Below are positions 12,759 through 23,878 of a stretch of DNA of 64,000 nucleotides, piece after piece. The translations under genes and the position numbers were made by a program. The DNA comes from Certhia americana (taxonomy: Eukaryota > Chordata > Aves > Passeriformes > Certhiidae), in assembly GCA_018697195.1 (NCBI GenBank), contig CM031878.1:1109109-1173108 (forward strand). Reading direction: 5' to 3'. The notes beneath the pieces are model-generated. The model saw only the letters and a program-made list of their open reading frames with translations, made no database searches and was not told the DNA's origin. Within the stretch, counting starts at the first letter, position 1, and each line of letters opens with the position of its first letter.

Positions 12759-13556
12759 GGGAAGAGAAGTGTTTCACAGCTTACAGACGATCTGAACCTA
12801 CCAGGAAAATTTCCGATGCTTTCTTTGATATTCTGATTTGCTGCTTTGTGGGTTTTCTGAGTAACTTGAGAAAGTCCCCTGTGGGTGTTTGAGTAGGCAC
12901 AATTATGGCTGCACTGGGCTCTCCCCTCCTATGGCATCTCGAACCCACTCACCAATTTAGGTCATGTTTAACAGAGGATTGATCTTGTCCGGCCTTATAG
13001 GGCAACCTCAAGGAAGATCCACACCTCTTACCCTGCCACAATGTGAGCTTGATATTTCTCTTCTGTTTGGTCTGTCACTAGTGAACCAGTAACTTCTGGG
13101 CAGCTAGGAACCAGGGGTTCAGCCTGTAATGGGGAATGTGATCAATGGGAAAACTCTCCCTGGTGACTTCCCCAGCTACAGAAGGGGTTGAAATGCAATG
13201 AAAGATCTGGAAAAAAATCACCAGGGGTGGATGCTTGGAGGCATAATAGTGTGTTAGCACGGGTTATGGGTGACACTTCATATCACACTGCAGCTAACAA
13301 GCATCTTGGCAGTGTCCTGGGTCTCAGCAGGATCAGGTTGGTTGTCTCCTTCATCAAACTACCAAATTTTTTCTGCACAACCATGTTCTGTCTGAATTTC
13401 AGTGCTGGGATTGTACTCTGGGCTTTTGGTGCTGCTGCTATGGCATGAAAAGTGCTGATTTACAGCTTTTAAATTAGCTACTGCTTTCCTCAGGAGTGCA
13501 AAACCATTCCAAAATCCCTTACAAATGCTGAAGTTTCAAGCAATCTTTGAAATTCT
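12759..13556. other. Unique DNA between CR1 copies
   Basis: No repeat, RNA gene or coding feature recognised. Confidence 0.5.
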
Positions 13557-13853
13557 GCTCTAGTCTGGTGAGGCCCCATCTGGAGTTCTGTATCTAGGTC
13601 TGAGGCCCTCAGAAATCTGTGGAGCTGCTGGACCGAGTCCAGAGGAGACCATGGGACTGCTCCAAGGGCTGAACACCTCTGCTATGGAGACAGGCTGGGA
13701 GAACTTGGGGGGTTCTCCTGGGGAAGGGTCTGGGGAACACCTCATTGCAGCCTTTCAGTACTTAATGGGGTTTTGTAAGAATCACAGACACAGATTTTTT
13801 AGCAGGGCCTGATGTGACAGGACAAGGGGTGATGGCTTTAAACCAAAAGAGTG
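13557..13853 (+). mobile_element. CR1 LINE internal fragment lacking its 3' end
   Basis: Matches the part of CR1 upstream of the 3' UTR: 'ctggtgaggccccatctgg', 'ggaccgagtccagaggaga' and 'ggctgaacacctctgctatg'. Near the end it has 'gacaggacaaggggtgatgg'. It stops before the CR1 3' terminus and is followed at 13892 by a different CR1 copy, so its 3' end is lost or was interrupted. Confidence 0.88.
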
Positions 13854-13891
13854 TCCTTTTAGTGTACATGTAAAGAAAAAGGATTTTATGT

Positions 13892-14314
13892 TGAGAATGC
13901 TCTGGAGCCAGCCTGGCAGAGCTGGGGGTGCTCCCCTGCACAAGAGAAGGCTGCAGGGAGAGCTGGCAGCCCCTGGCAGGGCCTAAAGGGGCTCCAGGAG
14001 AGCTGCACAGGCACTGGGGACAAGGACTGCAGGGACAGCAGCCAGGGAATGGCTTGCCAGTGCCAGAGGGCAGGCACAGCTGGGCTATTGGGCAGGAATT
14101 GCTGTCTGGGAGGGTGGGCAGGCCCTGGCACAGGGTGCCCAGAGCAGCTGGGGCTGTCCCTGCATCCCTGGCAGTGTCCCAGGCCAGGCTGGACAGGGCT
14201 TGAAACACCCTGGGACAGTGGAAGGTGTCTCTGCCTGTGGCATGGGATGGCACTGGATGAGCTTTAAGGTCCCTTACAACCCAAAGCCCTCTGGGATTCT
14301 ATTTTATGATTCTA
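13892..14314 (+). mobile_element. CR1 LINE fragment, long 3' portion (CR1-J-like)
   Basis: About 420 bp of CR1 3' region, from a 'gagaaggctgcagggagagc' block through 'ggcctaaaggggctccagg' and 'aagggtgggcagg'-type sequence to 'cttacaacccaaagccctct' and diverged terminal repeats. It is among the longest copies in the window. Part of it (about 14043-14200) is nearly identical, in reverse orientation, to 23382-23545. This points to a young subfamily. The 163-codon minus-strand frame across it is antisense LINE. Confidence 0.93.
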
Positions 14315-16310
14315 AGTCATGTGGCATGCTAAGAAGAAGAAGGAGAAGATGCATTTGTGATATAAGATAGGACCAGTTCTTGTCTGAGGCAGCTTCTTGC
14401 TGCTTAGTGGGAAATTCAGATGTGCATTTCTTTTCTTTCTCTGACAGCAGCTTCACTTCCAGTGCATTTAGCACCAGAAGATCTTCTAAATTCTGGTTCC
14501 CTGCTGAACATGATCTCTGCCCTCTGTTTTCTTTGGCATCTGTGCTGGAGACTGACAGATGCTGGAAAAAAACATGCGCAGGAAACCTCCTGGTGCTGGT
14601 GTTGTGCTAAGGTGGGTGCTAGTGCTGAATCCTGACACTGCCTAAAACCTTCCCTCTCCTGGGGTGGGATTTGCAAGGGAGATGCTGGGTAAGGGGATCA
14701 ATAAATGATGCTGCTCTCCCAGGTGGGATGAGATCCAAACCACAGGCTTAAGGGACAAGACCTAACAACTGTTGAGTCTTGGCAGCTTTCTGTGGTGTCC
14801 AAAAGCACCTTGCTCCTGGGAGAGGGGGAAAACATCAGGGATCTTTCCATGTCTTCAGACTCCTGTGGCTTTGCCCGTGTGGCCAAAGGCCGGGCAATCA
14901 GCTGCCCGTGGGCAAAAGTGGTTAAACCCAGGGAAAAGGCACTTGGGTTTCGCAGCTCCTAGCTGAATGAAATGAAATATCCACCTGATGGCAGCAGAGA
15001 ACGGGGAATGGGAGAGCCCGGGCTGGGTGAGCGCTCACCGGCCCCGCTGGCTGCTCGGCTCCCGCACTGCACCGGGGGATTCCCAAAAACTGCAGTGTGC
15101 TTTGGCTATGTGGCCTCCCCATGGCGACAGTCGATGTCCCCTGACCCTGGGAGAGATCACTCACATCATCTCTGTGCCCTTCTGGAGAGGAAAAGGCCAT
15201 GTGGGGTCCAGGTGCCACTTTTTGGGTTGGCAGGGCATGATGAGCAGCGTAAAGCACCTGGTGTGGTTGGAGGTTGGCTTCTGCCCAGCTGCAGCATCTC
15301 CAAAATCCCTGTGCAGAGGGAGTGATGGCACAGCTGCAGGCTGGGTGCCTGTGGTGACTCCAGACACTGTCCCTTCAGCCACGGGCATGGTCCTGGTGGT
15401 GGCTGTCAGTGCCGGGGGAGCAGGACAATGGGACATGGATGGAGTAGAAGGGAATCTGGGAGCTTCCCAGGAGGTGTTCAAGCAAAAGAGCCCTCAAAGC
15501 AAAACTGGGGGACTGTTTTAGAAGGGACAGAACTGAAAAGTGGGAGAAGGGTTGGTACTAAAGCATGTCTTGGGGAAAGGAGTGAGACCAGTGACCACAG
15601 CTTGGAACAGGCACCTTACTGCTGAGCAATAATAGCTTTTTCTGGCCATGTCACCAGCATCTTGCCAGGATTTGCTGGAACAGGCAAGGATGTGTATCTT
15701 CTCGTGTGCCACAGAGTCATGGCATCCATCTGTGGCACATTGCGTTGAAGAATTTTTTTTTCTCTTAACTGAAACTCCTGTTGAGAAATAATCCTGATCC
15801 TGTGACTTTTAACTTCTGTTCTGACAAACTGACTGGGTTACGGGAGACGGATTTAAGAAAAGTTTTAGGGAATGTCTCAAAGGAATGCTTTTTAAGCAAA
15901 ATTACTTTTTGTAATTGAAATATTTTCTGTTTTGAACTTGATTCTGTTGGAAAAAAAAAAAATTCTTTTAAGTGCTCCATTTGAAAAAATGTCCAAAGCC
16001 TCTGCTGCATCTTCCCTTCCCAAACCCTGCTAGGATGTCCCAAGCACTGTCGTCAGCTCAGGCCACCAGCCTGGAGAGTGGATCATTTGCTGCCATAAAA
16101 ATGTGGCACTGCTTCATCCCAAAGCCCCTTCCAAAAAATCAGGCAGGGTGTGGAAGCTTGTTGTCATCCCAAAGGTAAATCCTGTGCCTATCCCTAACAC
16201 CTAGGTTCTTGTTTTGGTGTGTTTCAAGGGACAAAAGGAAAAAAAAAAAAAAACCAACAAATCAAGAAGGAACAAACTCTAACCTAACTATTTGAGAACT
16301 ATTGCATTTA
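14315..16310. other. Unique DNA with a small CpG-rich patch
   Basis: No transposon recognised. Bases about 14998-15140 are GC-rich with roughly ten CpGs, against very few around them. A 177-codon plus frame (14988-15521) starts in that patch but has no recognisable domain, low-complexity Gly/Ser/Trp content and competing frames of similar length. I do not call it a gene. Poly-A runs occur at 15950-15961 and 16239-16253. Confidence 0.45.
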
Positions 16311-16532
16311 TTGGAAACTACAAGGAAAAGTTTCTTTATGGAAAGGGTTTTGCAGCCCTGTCAAAGCTGCCCAGGGTGGTGGTGGAGCCCCCATCCCTGG
16401 AGGGATTTAAAAGCTGTGTGGCTGTGGCACTTGTGGACAGGGGTCAGTGGTGGCCTTGACAGTGCTGGGGGAATGCTTGGACTCAATGGTCTTGGAAGGC
16501 TTTGCCAGCCTGAACAATTCTGTGATTCTATG
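16311..16532 (+). mobile_element. CR1 LINE fragment, 3' end
   Basis: Contains 'agtttctttatggaaagggt', 'gctgcccagggtggtggtgg' and 'ccatccctggagggatttaa'. Further on are 'ttggactcaatggtcttgg' and the terminus 'caattctgtgattctatg'. Classical 5'-truncated CR1. Confidence 0.95.
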
Positions 16533-16829
16533 CTGGCAGAGTAACACAGATGATGTGTGAACCTGAAAAAACAAATGTGGAAGGTCACTGCTGCTGCTGC
16601 TGTTAGCTTTGAAAAGCTGGCTGGTCTTTGTGTGATTACTGGCCCATTGATGGGAATAATTGGAAAATAGTATTTATATCCATATGGCCTTCCAGTGACC
16701 AAGTAATCAGAGCAACAGCACGTCATTGATTTGGTGTCAGATGAAGACCAGCTGGGAACACACAGTGATGAACAGGAGGGCAGCCTTGTTTGAAGACCAA
16801 GGAAAGCTGAACAAGTTGCTCTCAAAGAT

Positions 16830-17000
16830 AATCTCATTCTGCATTCAAAGCAAACCTTTAGCTAATAATGTTAAATGCTAACAAAAGAGACTCTGGTCAG
16901 TTGCGGGTAATAAACTATTAATTGGAGCTTTGTCAGAAACGACTCTTGACCTTTGAGACAAGACAATAAGCAATTGGGGGTCCTTTGTTTCCATGCTCTT
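16830..17000. other. Candidate conserved non-coding element
   Basis: Unique AT-rich block with clustered TAAT-type words ('gctaataatgttaaatgc', 'ataaactattaattgg'), a 'tgacctttgag' word resembling a nuclear-receptor half-site, and a 'cctttgttt' word resembling a SOX/TCF site. Texture-based call only. Confidence 0.25.
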
Positions 17001-18085
17001 GACTCCAGCAGTGTCAAATGTTGGATACAGGTGAGTTATGTTGTTCTTCCCCTTTGGGAAAGGTGATGCCTGGTAATTTGAGGATATTCAGCAACTTAGA
17101 AACTAATTAGTTTAAAATTAAATTTTCCACTCTGCCAGGCCAAGCACAATAAGACAAGGCCTTAAGATACAAGAGAGCACTTTAGAAAGGAGTAAAGGGT
17201 GACTGGGCACATGGAAGATCCCAGCATACCTTTCAGGCAGATCCAACAGCCCTAATTAGGTGGAACACAAAACTGTCCTCTGGCTCCTGCAGACCTGAGC
17301 TGCTGCCACTGCCTGTAGGATCCCAGAGCCCTGAAAGCTGCCAGGGCAGGGGGAGGTCTCCTTGATATCCCCAAATCCCCCCCATGCACCACTTTGTCAA
17401 GGGATGGTCTCTGCCCATACCTTTCAGGTTTTTTTCACTCTCCTCCTGGCACTGTGTGCAGCAGTCTGGGAGGATTAAATAAACTCAGCTGCCCAACTGA
17501 AGACCACTTAAATTTTTTAAAAAATTAATTAAATTAACTGTGGGCAGAAATGATGAGTTTGCAAGGCACCGCTGTGCCTGTTACATCCCACTGCTGATCT
17601 AGCTGAAACCTGCCTCTGAAGGGTGGAGACCCAAATCCCATCTCTTCCCTTGCACTTGGATTTCCTTCTTTGTGCCCCTTGCCCTCAAAGCCTCACTTTA
17701 GCTGAACCTAATGCTCCCCATTCCCAAGGTCCTGGTACAGCCCCAGATTTCTGGGAGGGTGTTTGTGGGCTCCTTCCCACCTCATGGCCATCCCAGGGCT
17801 GAGGACAGCTGCTCACCACAGGGGCCAGGGCCATATCTTCCCTTCTTGGACAAACACAACGTGCTCAGTGTGCCCAGCTGGATACAAATTTGTCTGCAGT
17901 GAGGAGGGTGAGCTTTCCTCACGGGATGTGCTCTGGTGTCTGGAACCTGTCCACTGCAGCAAAACTCTGCAAGTATTTTTAGGATTGGGCTCTAGTGGAG
18001 TAAAGGCTGCTATGTAGGAATCTCCTCTGGAGTGTCATCCGGTTACAATTAATTTGGGTTGCTACAGAAAGGTGGGGTTTTTTTA
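17001..18085. other. Unique DNA
   Basis: No repeat, RNA or coding feature recognised. It contains an AT-only patch at 17512-17538. Confidence 0.5.
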
Positions 18086-18222
18086 AAGCAAAACAAAACA
18101 GAACAAAACAAAACAAAACAAACCCCAACAAAACAAAAAGCCACAAGCAAAAAGAAAGCCCCCACAAAACTACCCCCAAACAAATAAAAACCAACAGAAA
18201 AAAACAACCAAAGCAAAAAAAT
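18086..18222 (+). repeat. (AAAAC)n-type A/C-rich simple repeat
   Basis: Begins as a near-perfect run of AAAAC pentamers (about 18089-18121), then decays into A/C-rich sequence with very few T. On the opposite strand it gives Phe/Cys/Val-rich spurious frames. Confidence 0.93.
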
Positions 18223-18364
18223 CTTCCTGAATGTCCTCAAACTACTTCTTGAAATATAAATAAGCCCAAGGAGGGGTTATGTTAATAATGCTAAAAGCTG
18301 TTCCCCAAGCCCCCAGGAGCCCCAAGCCCCTACTCCAAGGCAGCTCTGCACCATCATCCTCTTA

Positions 18365-18560
18365 TCTTGTGGTTAACATCGCTGAACGCTGGAGAAACTG
18401 TAATTGTTCATAAGCAAAGTAGCACTTCCCAAAGTACAGTATTTGTTTAATGGATCGTTAAACCAATATAAATAATGCTGAAGCAAGCATGGAAGCAACG
18501 AGGACGTAAACGTAATTACACAGGGAAACTTGAAGTGTGACTGCCCGCTCTTGGAGGCTG
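18365..18560. other. Candidate conserved non-coding element
   Basis: Unique block with several CpGs (near 18380, 18386, 18455, 18499, 18505 and 18511) inside AT-rich sequence. Homeodomain-type words include 'gtaattgttcataagc' and 'aaacgtaattacac'. No frame is maintained and no repeat is recognised. Confidence 0.3.
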
Positions 18561-18995
18561 TGGTGTGGAAGGGAGGGGATTGAACCAAGCTCAGGAGAGG
18601 TTTAATTCTCCAACTTACCCTTTTAGGTTTTTGCTTTTCCTCTTGAAGGGAAAATTATGGGGATGGGCTCTGACCTTTTTACCTTGTTCCTGGAATGATT
18701 TCCTCTCTAATGATTTCATCAAGATCAGTGAAATTAAATTAGAAAGAGAAAAAAGATCATCCCTTCTACAGCTGTGGGAGTTGTTGGCAGTGAAATGGAT
18801 GAAAAAAACATGCCACTTCTGGAGAAGGTTTTGGAGTTGTCCTAGTGTATCTGACATCCGTAGATTCAACTTCCAGAGGGGGAACTTAGTGCTCATTTTA
18901 GTTGACCTGCCAGAGAATTTGCTGCAGCTTTGACTTGTTCAGGTGTTTTGTTTGGTAACTCACTGCAGGGCTTCTTGGTCTGCAGCTAATTTATC

Positions 18996-19016
18996 TTTTT
19001 TTTTTTTTTTTTTTTT
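18996..19016 (+). repeat. Poly-T tract
   Basis: A 21-base uninterrupted T run. Nothing upstream or downstream looks like the body of a retrocopy. Confidence 0.95.
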
Positions 19017-19129
19017 CTTCCTTTTTGAGAAATAAGGTCTCAACATTGCAGCTGGAGGAAAACAGCCTGGTTGAGCCAGAGCCTCATCTGTACACTGGTC
19101 ATCTCCAATCACTCTGACCTTTACTGCAT

Positions 19130-19350
19130 GGGGAGATAATTTAATGCTCTGAAAATGCTAGTTATCAGTCCTACTGCAGCCTCACTGGCTGGTGCAGACA
19201 CACAATCAATGGAAGTTTGTTATTCTGCTCATTATTACTTAAGCTAACATAAACACATTTGCCAATAACTAAAAACGTTTCACAGGAGAGCATTGTTGCA
19301 CCAATAATTTCCATGCTCTGTATACAGCATGGAGGAGCACTTGGAAGCTC
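19130..19350. other. Candidate conserved non-coding element
   Basis: AT-rich unique sequence with dense TAAT/ATTA words ('gataatttaatgctctg', 'ctcattattacttaagc', 'ccaataatttccatgc'). Texture-based call only. Confidence 0.22.
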
Positions 19351-19476
19351 CTAACATCTAAAATCTAAATCTAATCTGAGCAGTGGAAAACACAGCATCC
19401 TCAGGGTGCTCATCTCCAGGACCATGAGTTTTAAAATAAACTGTTGGAGCCCCTTGCAGAGGAAGTGCTTATTCAG

Positions 19477-19607
19477 TCATAGAATCCTTGTAGAATGGTT
19501 TGAGTTGGAAGGGACTTTAATTATCATCTCACTCCAGCCCTTCTGCCATTGTCAGGGAGGTCACACACTAAATCAGGCTGCTCAGGGCCCCATCCAGACA
19601 GTCCTTA
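19477..19607 (-). mobile_element. CR1 LINE fragment, 3' end, inverted
   Basis: Starts 'tcatagaatccttgtagaat', then 'ggtttgagttggaagggact'. It is diverged but keeps the CR1 order ('ccagcccttctgccattgtc', 'aatcaggctgctcagggcc'). Confidence 0.9.
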
Positions 19608-20224
19608 CTTGCCTGCTGTGTGCACAATGAGGACATGAGGTCTCCATGCTCCTCTGCTCCACGCACCCCATACACTGGACAGGAGTTAATACTCTTCTTT
19701 TTGCATCAAGAGCTGAGTTCTGGGCTCTCTGCTGCATCTTGGTATCTAAGAGCTCTGGATTTTTTCTCTCCTGTGCCTCTGGATGCCTGTGGGTCAATGT
19801 GATGTGGGGAGAAGGGAGATGCTGCTCTCCAGCTCTTCCTCAAAGCCCTACCACACTGTAAACAATATCTGTTACACCTTGACCTGCCTAAGTGTCCAGA
19901 CCACTAAGCACTATTCTTTTTTTGGACGTCCAGAGGGACCTACCAACCTCCCTTGTAGGTCCTCTCTCCTCCCCACTCTAATCCTCCCAGCTCTCAGTGC
20001 TGCGTTTTCTGAAACCAGCAACATCCTGGGGATGCAACCAGAGCCGGCTGTGACACCCAAGGGTGGCCAGTGTGCGGGATTCCCCCGTCTTTCCCTGGGA
20101 AGTGAGAGGTGACAGCTCTCCCGCCTCCCTGGACCTGGAGAGGGCAGCAGAGAAAAGCGGAGCGTCCTTGGCTGCGAGCGCCTGGATGGAGCAGGAGCAG
20201 CTGCGTTGCAGTATCCAAACACAC

Positions 20225-20520
20225 TTCTCTGTGAGAAGGGTAATTTAGAGCAATTACACCGATTATTATTGCTTTTCTAATTAGTGCTTTTCCTACAGAA
20301 TTAGCTGAGTGTTTATTAGGAGCCGCTTGTTGCCAATAGCTTAACTGCTTCAGTACCAGTTTTTTATCAAACATTAGAGTGGCTTAATTTTATTATTATT
20401 TTTTTCCCCCCCTCTGTGTGTAACTGGTTTTGTTATCTGGTTTCACATAAAAGCCCCAATTAAATATTCATTTTGCTTTGTTACATATGGCATTAAATTT
20501 TCATGAGCTGTATGTTCTCC
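20225..20520. other. Candidate conserved non-coding element
   Basis: A repeat-free AT-rich block with many homeodomain core words on both strands: 'gggtaatttagagcaattac', 'gattattattgcttttc', 'ctaattagtgc' and 'acagaattagctgag'. A CpG-richer leader (about 20090-20190) precedes it. No open frame of note. Confidence 0.33.
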
Positions 20521-22124
20521 TTGAATTTTTTTGGGGGGTGGGAGGGTGGGCAGGGAGGAGAGGGGCGAAGTAACCCTTGTTCTCTTAAAGGCAGGGATGC
20601 ACACTTGTGTTTTTTGCTTTAGTGAGAGATAGTGAGAGAACTGGGAAAAACAAAAGTTAAAAGGAAAAAAAAATTCAACAGGAAAAGCCTTTTCTCACGC
20701 TCAGTAGAGATCCAGCCTTAAACCCACCAGCTTAAAGGAAGAAATTGTGAGGCAGGTGGAGTTTTGCTGTCCCTCTTTGCACTGCGGCACAAGGTTGCGG
20801 CATCAAGGCTGATCCCAGGAAAAATGGGCTCCTTGGGGGCAGAGAAGGTGATTTTTCACTCTCAGCCCCTTCCCCCCATCTTTTTTAGTGTCTTTGAGCA
20901 AGTTTTGTGGGTCTGCAGCCCACACAATCCTCCCTCTGTTCAGTCAGGGTGTGAACTTGTATTCCTGGGAAGGGGTGACGTCTTAGAAATGCAGAGGGAA
21001 ATGGTTGGGATCGATGGTGGCTTGATCAGGGGATTAACAAAATTAGCAACAATTAAATCCTTACCCTCCTCTCTGATGAGGGGGTAAGGATTTAAAGAGC
21101 GAAAGTCTGAGTTCTTTTTTTTTTTGACATGAAATTTAAATCGTAACAGCAAAGGAGAAACTGCCTTTGAAGAAAATTCTTTTGATATATCCCATAAATA
21201 TCCAACTAAACACTTTCTCCAGAATAATACTTGTTCTTAAGACACCTTAGAGTTTTTTTGTACAGTTTCTTTTCAATTTTTTTTTTCTCTTTTTTTTTTT
21301 TTTTTTGGTATTTGTAATTATGTGTTCACTGTCAAGGGGGAGATGTGCTTTTGTTTAATTTTTTGACCAATTATCTTTGGTCATTTCTTAAGCAGTGTCA
21401 TGACTTTTTATGAAATTTCAGCACCCTTGTCTTTATCCTTAGAAAACAGTTATGCTTCCCATCTGTAATTTGAATTGTAAAGGGAAAAAATATGACAAAA
21501 GAATATTATTCTCAATATTTCTTCCTCTTCCCTTGCTTTCAGGAGGTGATGGGACCTGACAAGCCAGGAAAAAGCTGTCACCTTTTTTCCTCCTATTACC
21601 CTCAAAATGAGACAAAATAATCCAGTTGTTTTCAAAATCTTGTAGCATGAATATTTTTTAATTTTTATATTTTTTACGACTTTTAATAGTAATACAATAG
21701 GTTTTAACACGGGATACAGAGAAATTCCCATGTCCTGCAGAAGGTGCTGGGAACGAGCACGTGGGTTCAGATCTCAATAAAAGGATTGGAATTATTATCC
21801 ATAATAAAAAAGTTTCTAACTGGTGACATTTCTGCCAATTCTGGGTGTCAGAGCCATGCCTGATTGCCTGTTGAGAGCTTGAAGAGCTGCCTATAGCAAG
21901 GAAACACATCTTTTTCCTATTTGAGGGTAAAATAGGTTCAAAGTATTTGTCCAGCAAACCGAGTGTCCTCAGTGTTCCTGGGTGTGATATGTGTGACTGG
22001 TTTAATATATTGTAATTAAATAATGAAATGTAACATGATTTATGTAAATTTTATAATTTTTTTTTTTTATTTGCAGTATGTTTTATATTTTATAGTTATT
22101 TGCTTATTTATTTATTTGTTTAAG
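20521..22124. other. AT-rich unique DNA with T-runs
   Basis: No transposon or gene recognised. T-rich low-complexity tracts occur at 21116-21125 and 21279-21306, and an AT-rich stretch with TTTA tetramer repeats occurs near 22060-22122. Confidence 0.5.
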
Positions 22125-22345
22125 GACGTGTTTGTCCGCAAGTGTCGTTGCTCGCGGAATGACTGCCCGGCAAAACATTGACCGGAATATCAAATCCTCC
22201 GAATTATGTCCTACTTATGGGTTTCCAAAAGCGAGCTTTAGAATAAATTCCAGGGGATAAGTAGGATGGGAAATACACAGGCTAATATGTGTGCACGCAT
22301 TGCGAGCGGCGCCGCTGCAGCGGCTCGAGCCGGGGAAGGCGGGAA
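22125..22345. other. CpG-dense islet, candidate regulatory element
   Basis: By eye about 18 CpGs in roughly 215 bp, within otherwise CpG-poor AT-rich DNA. The 3' part (about 22300-22343) is strongly GC-rich ('gcgagcggcgccgctgcagc'). No convincing frame or splice signals. It could be an enhancer, a small unmethylated island or the promoter of a non-coding RNA; sequence alone does not decide. Confidence 0.4.
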
Positions 22346-22433
22346 GATAAATGAAATTCATAGTCAATACATCATTTCTTATCCCCCTCTTGGGGCAAAG
22401 GGTTCAGGTTTTGTTTGGTTTGGTTTGGATTCC

Positions 22434-22453
22434 TTTTTTTTTTTTTTTTTTTT
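22434..22453 (+). repeat. Poly-T tract
   Basis: About 20 consecutive T, preceded by 'ttggtttggtttgg'. A second T run of about 18 lies at 22637-22654. Confidence 0.95.
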
Positions 22454-22659
22454 CCCTGTATTCGTCTGTGACTACTTTGCAGCTATCCCTGAATGTGAGA
22501 GTAGGAGCAGGGAGAGCTCGGGGTGCCTGGTGGGACCATCCCAGGGGCCTTCAGGAAGATCCCTGGTGCTTGGGGATGTGCCCCTGGTGAGGCACCAGAA
22601 GTCCTGATTTTGGATAATGTCATGTATTTCTTTTGCTTTTTTTTTTTTTTTTTTCTTAA

Positions 22660-23375
22660 GTCAGCTTCAATTAATAGCGCCTTCCTTTGCTTTAAATAGC
22701 AAATTTAAAAACCAAGCTTAGCACCAAAGAACCTATGGAGTGTATTAGAGGTGAACAAAAGTGGGAGGAGAGCACAAATCATTCCCATGTCGAAAGGTGA
22801 ATAAATTCATACTAAATAACTAAATAACACTTACTAAATTGCATTAAATTAAACAGATTTTTTTCTAGAAACAAAATGCTCAAAAATTTAGAGGCAGAGT
22901 ATCATTATAAGTTAATCAAAATGGCATATTTATATTTCTAAATAGTGTTTTGAAATGGTCCAAAATCACTTGCAAAATGTGAAGCCTTTTTCACCACTGG
23001 CATCTTTGAAAAAAAAAAAAAAATTAAGTGAAACAAACAGGATCAAATTAAACATTTATAATATTTTTTCTCATCTTTAAGAGAAAAACAAAAATCGTTT
23101 GCTTATAGGTTTCACATGCTGATTTTCTCCCAGATTTTTCAGGGGTTAGAAAATAAGGGAGAACCTTTCAATTTGATCCCTAGGACAGTGGATGGTTGGT
23201 GGAGAAGACATGGTGTGCTCTGGGCAGGATGGATGGATGAGGATGAGTGGCTCATCTTTCCACCAGCATCCAAGGCAAAGAGGTTTTTCTGCCCTGACTT
23301 TGCCTGTCTGTTATTTTAAATATGTTTTTTCTGTAGGTAGCATAGATAGTTTTTCCATTCAAATTCTTGCCTCCT
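22660..23375. other. AT-rich unique DNA
   Basis: No repeat family recognised apart from an A run at 23009-23023. The first ~200 bases have CNE-like texture ('cagcttcaattaatagcgcc', 'aaattgcattaaattaaac'). Confidence 0.4.
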
Positions 23376-23381
23376 ATCACA

Positions 23382-23592
23382 TGCATCCAACCTGGCCTGG
23401 GACATTTCCAGGGATGCAGGGGCAGCCCCAGCTGCTCTGAACACCCTGTGCCAGGGCCTGCCCACCCTCCCAGACAGCAATTCCTGCCCAATAGCCCAGC
23501 TGTGCCTGCCCTCTGCCACTGGCAAGCCATTCCCTCTTGTCCCATTGCCACATGCCCTCATACAAAATCCCTGTGCCTTTCTTGTGGGATGA
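23382..23592 (-). mobile_element. CR1 LINE internal fragment, inverted, 3' end missing (CR1-J-like)
   Basis: Starts 'catccaacctggcctgggac' and proceeds through 'agggcctgcccaccctccc', 'caattcctgcccaatagccc' and 'ccctcttgtcccattgcc'. It lacks the ~100 bp that end a CR1 (no 'tcacagaatgg' block at the left), which is unusual because CR1 copies normally lose the 5' end. The core is almost identical to the reverse complement of 14043-14200. Confidence 0.92.
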
Positions 23593-23711
23593 GATAAAGG
23601 ACTTCAGGAGAGCAAAATGTCCACATATTTGCAACAGGGGAAAAGGTGAAGCCCTTTGCATGATGAAGTGCCCAGAATTACTTTTCAAATTGTAACTCAT
23701 CTAATTGAATT

Positions 23712-23878
23712 GTTGCCCAGGCAGGCTGTGGCTGCCCCATCCCTGGAAGTTTCCAAGGCCAAGTTGGACAGGGCTTGGAGCACCCTGGGATAGTGGAATA
23801 TGCTGCTGCCCATGGAAGGGGAGTAGAGTGACATATCTTGAAGGTCCCTTCCAGCCCATCCATTCCAGGAGTCTGTGG
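23712..23878 (+). mobile_element. CR1 LINE fragment, 3' end
   Basis: Begins 'ttgcccaggcaggctgtggc', then 'ccatccctggaagtttcc' and 'gacagggcttggagcaccct'. It ends with 'aaggtcccttccagcccatc' and degenerate terminal repeats. It lies 120 bp right of an oppositely oriented CR1 piece. Confidence 0.9.

Noticed and set aside
13762..14253. 163-codon minus-strand frame
   Set aside because: Antisense to CR1 copies at 13557-13853 and 13892-14314.
14988..15521. 177-codon plus-strand frame beginning in a CpG-rich patch
   Set aside because: No domain, competing frames on both strands, no splice or promoter structure. GC-rich sequence simply lacks stop codons. Kept only as a note in the interval entry.
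18086..18240. Phe/Cys/Val-rich minus-strand frames resembling a membrane peptide
   Set aside because: Translation of the (AAAAC)n simple repeat.
18996..19016. Poly-T runs as tails of inverted processed pseudogenes
   Set aside because: No exon-like sequence or target-site duplication next to this run or the others at 21279, 22434, 22637, 33550 and 51758.
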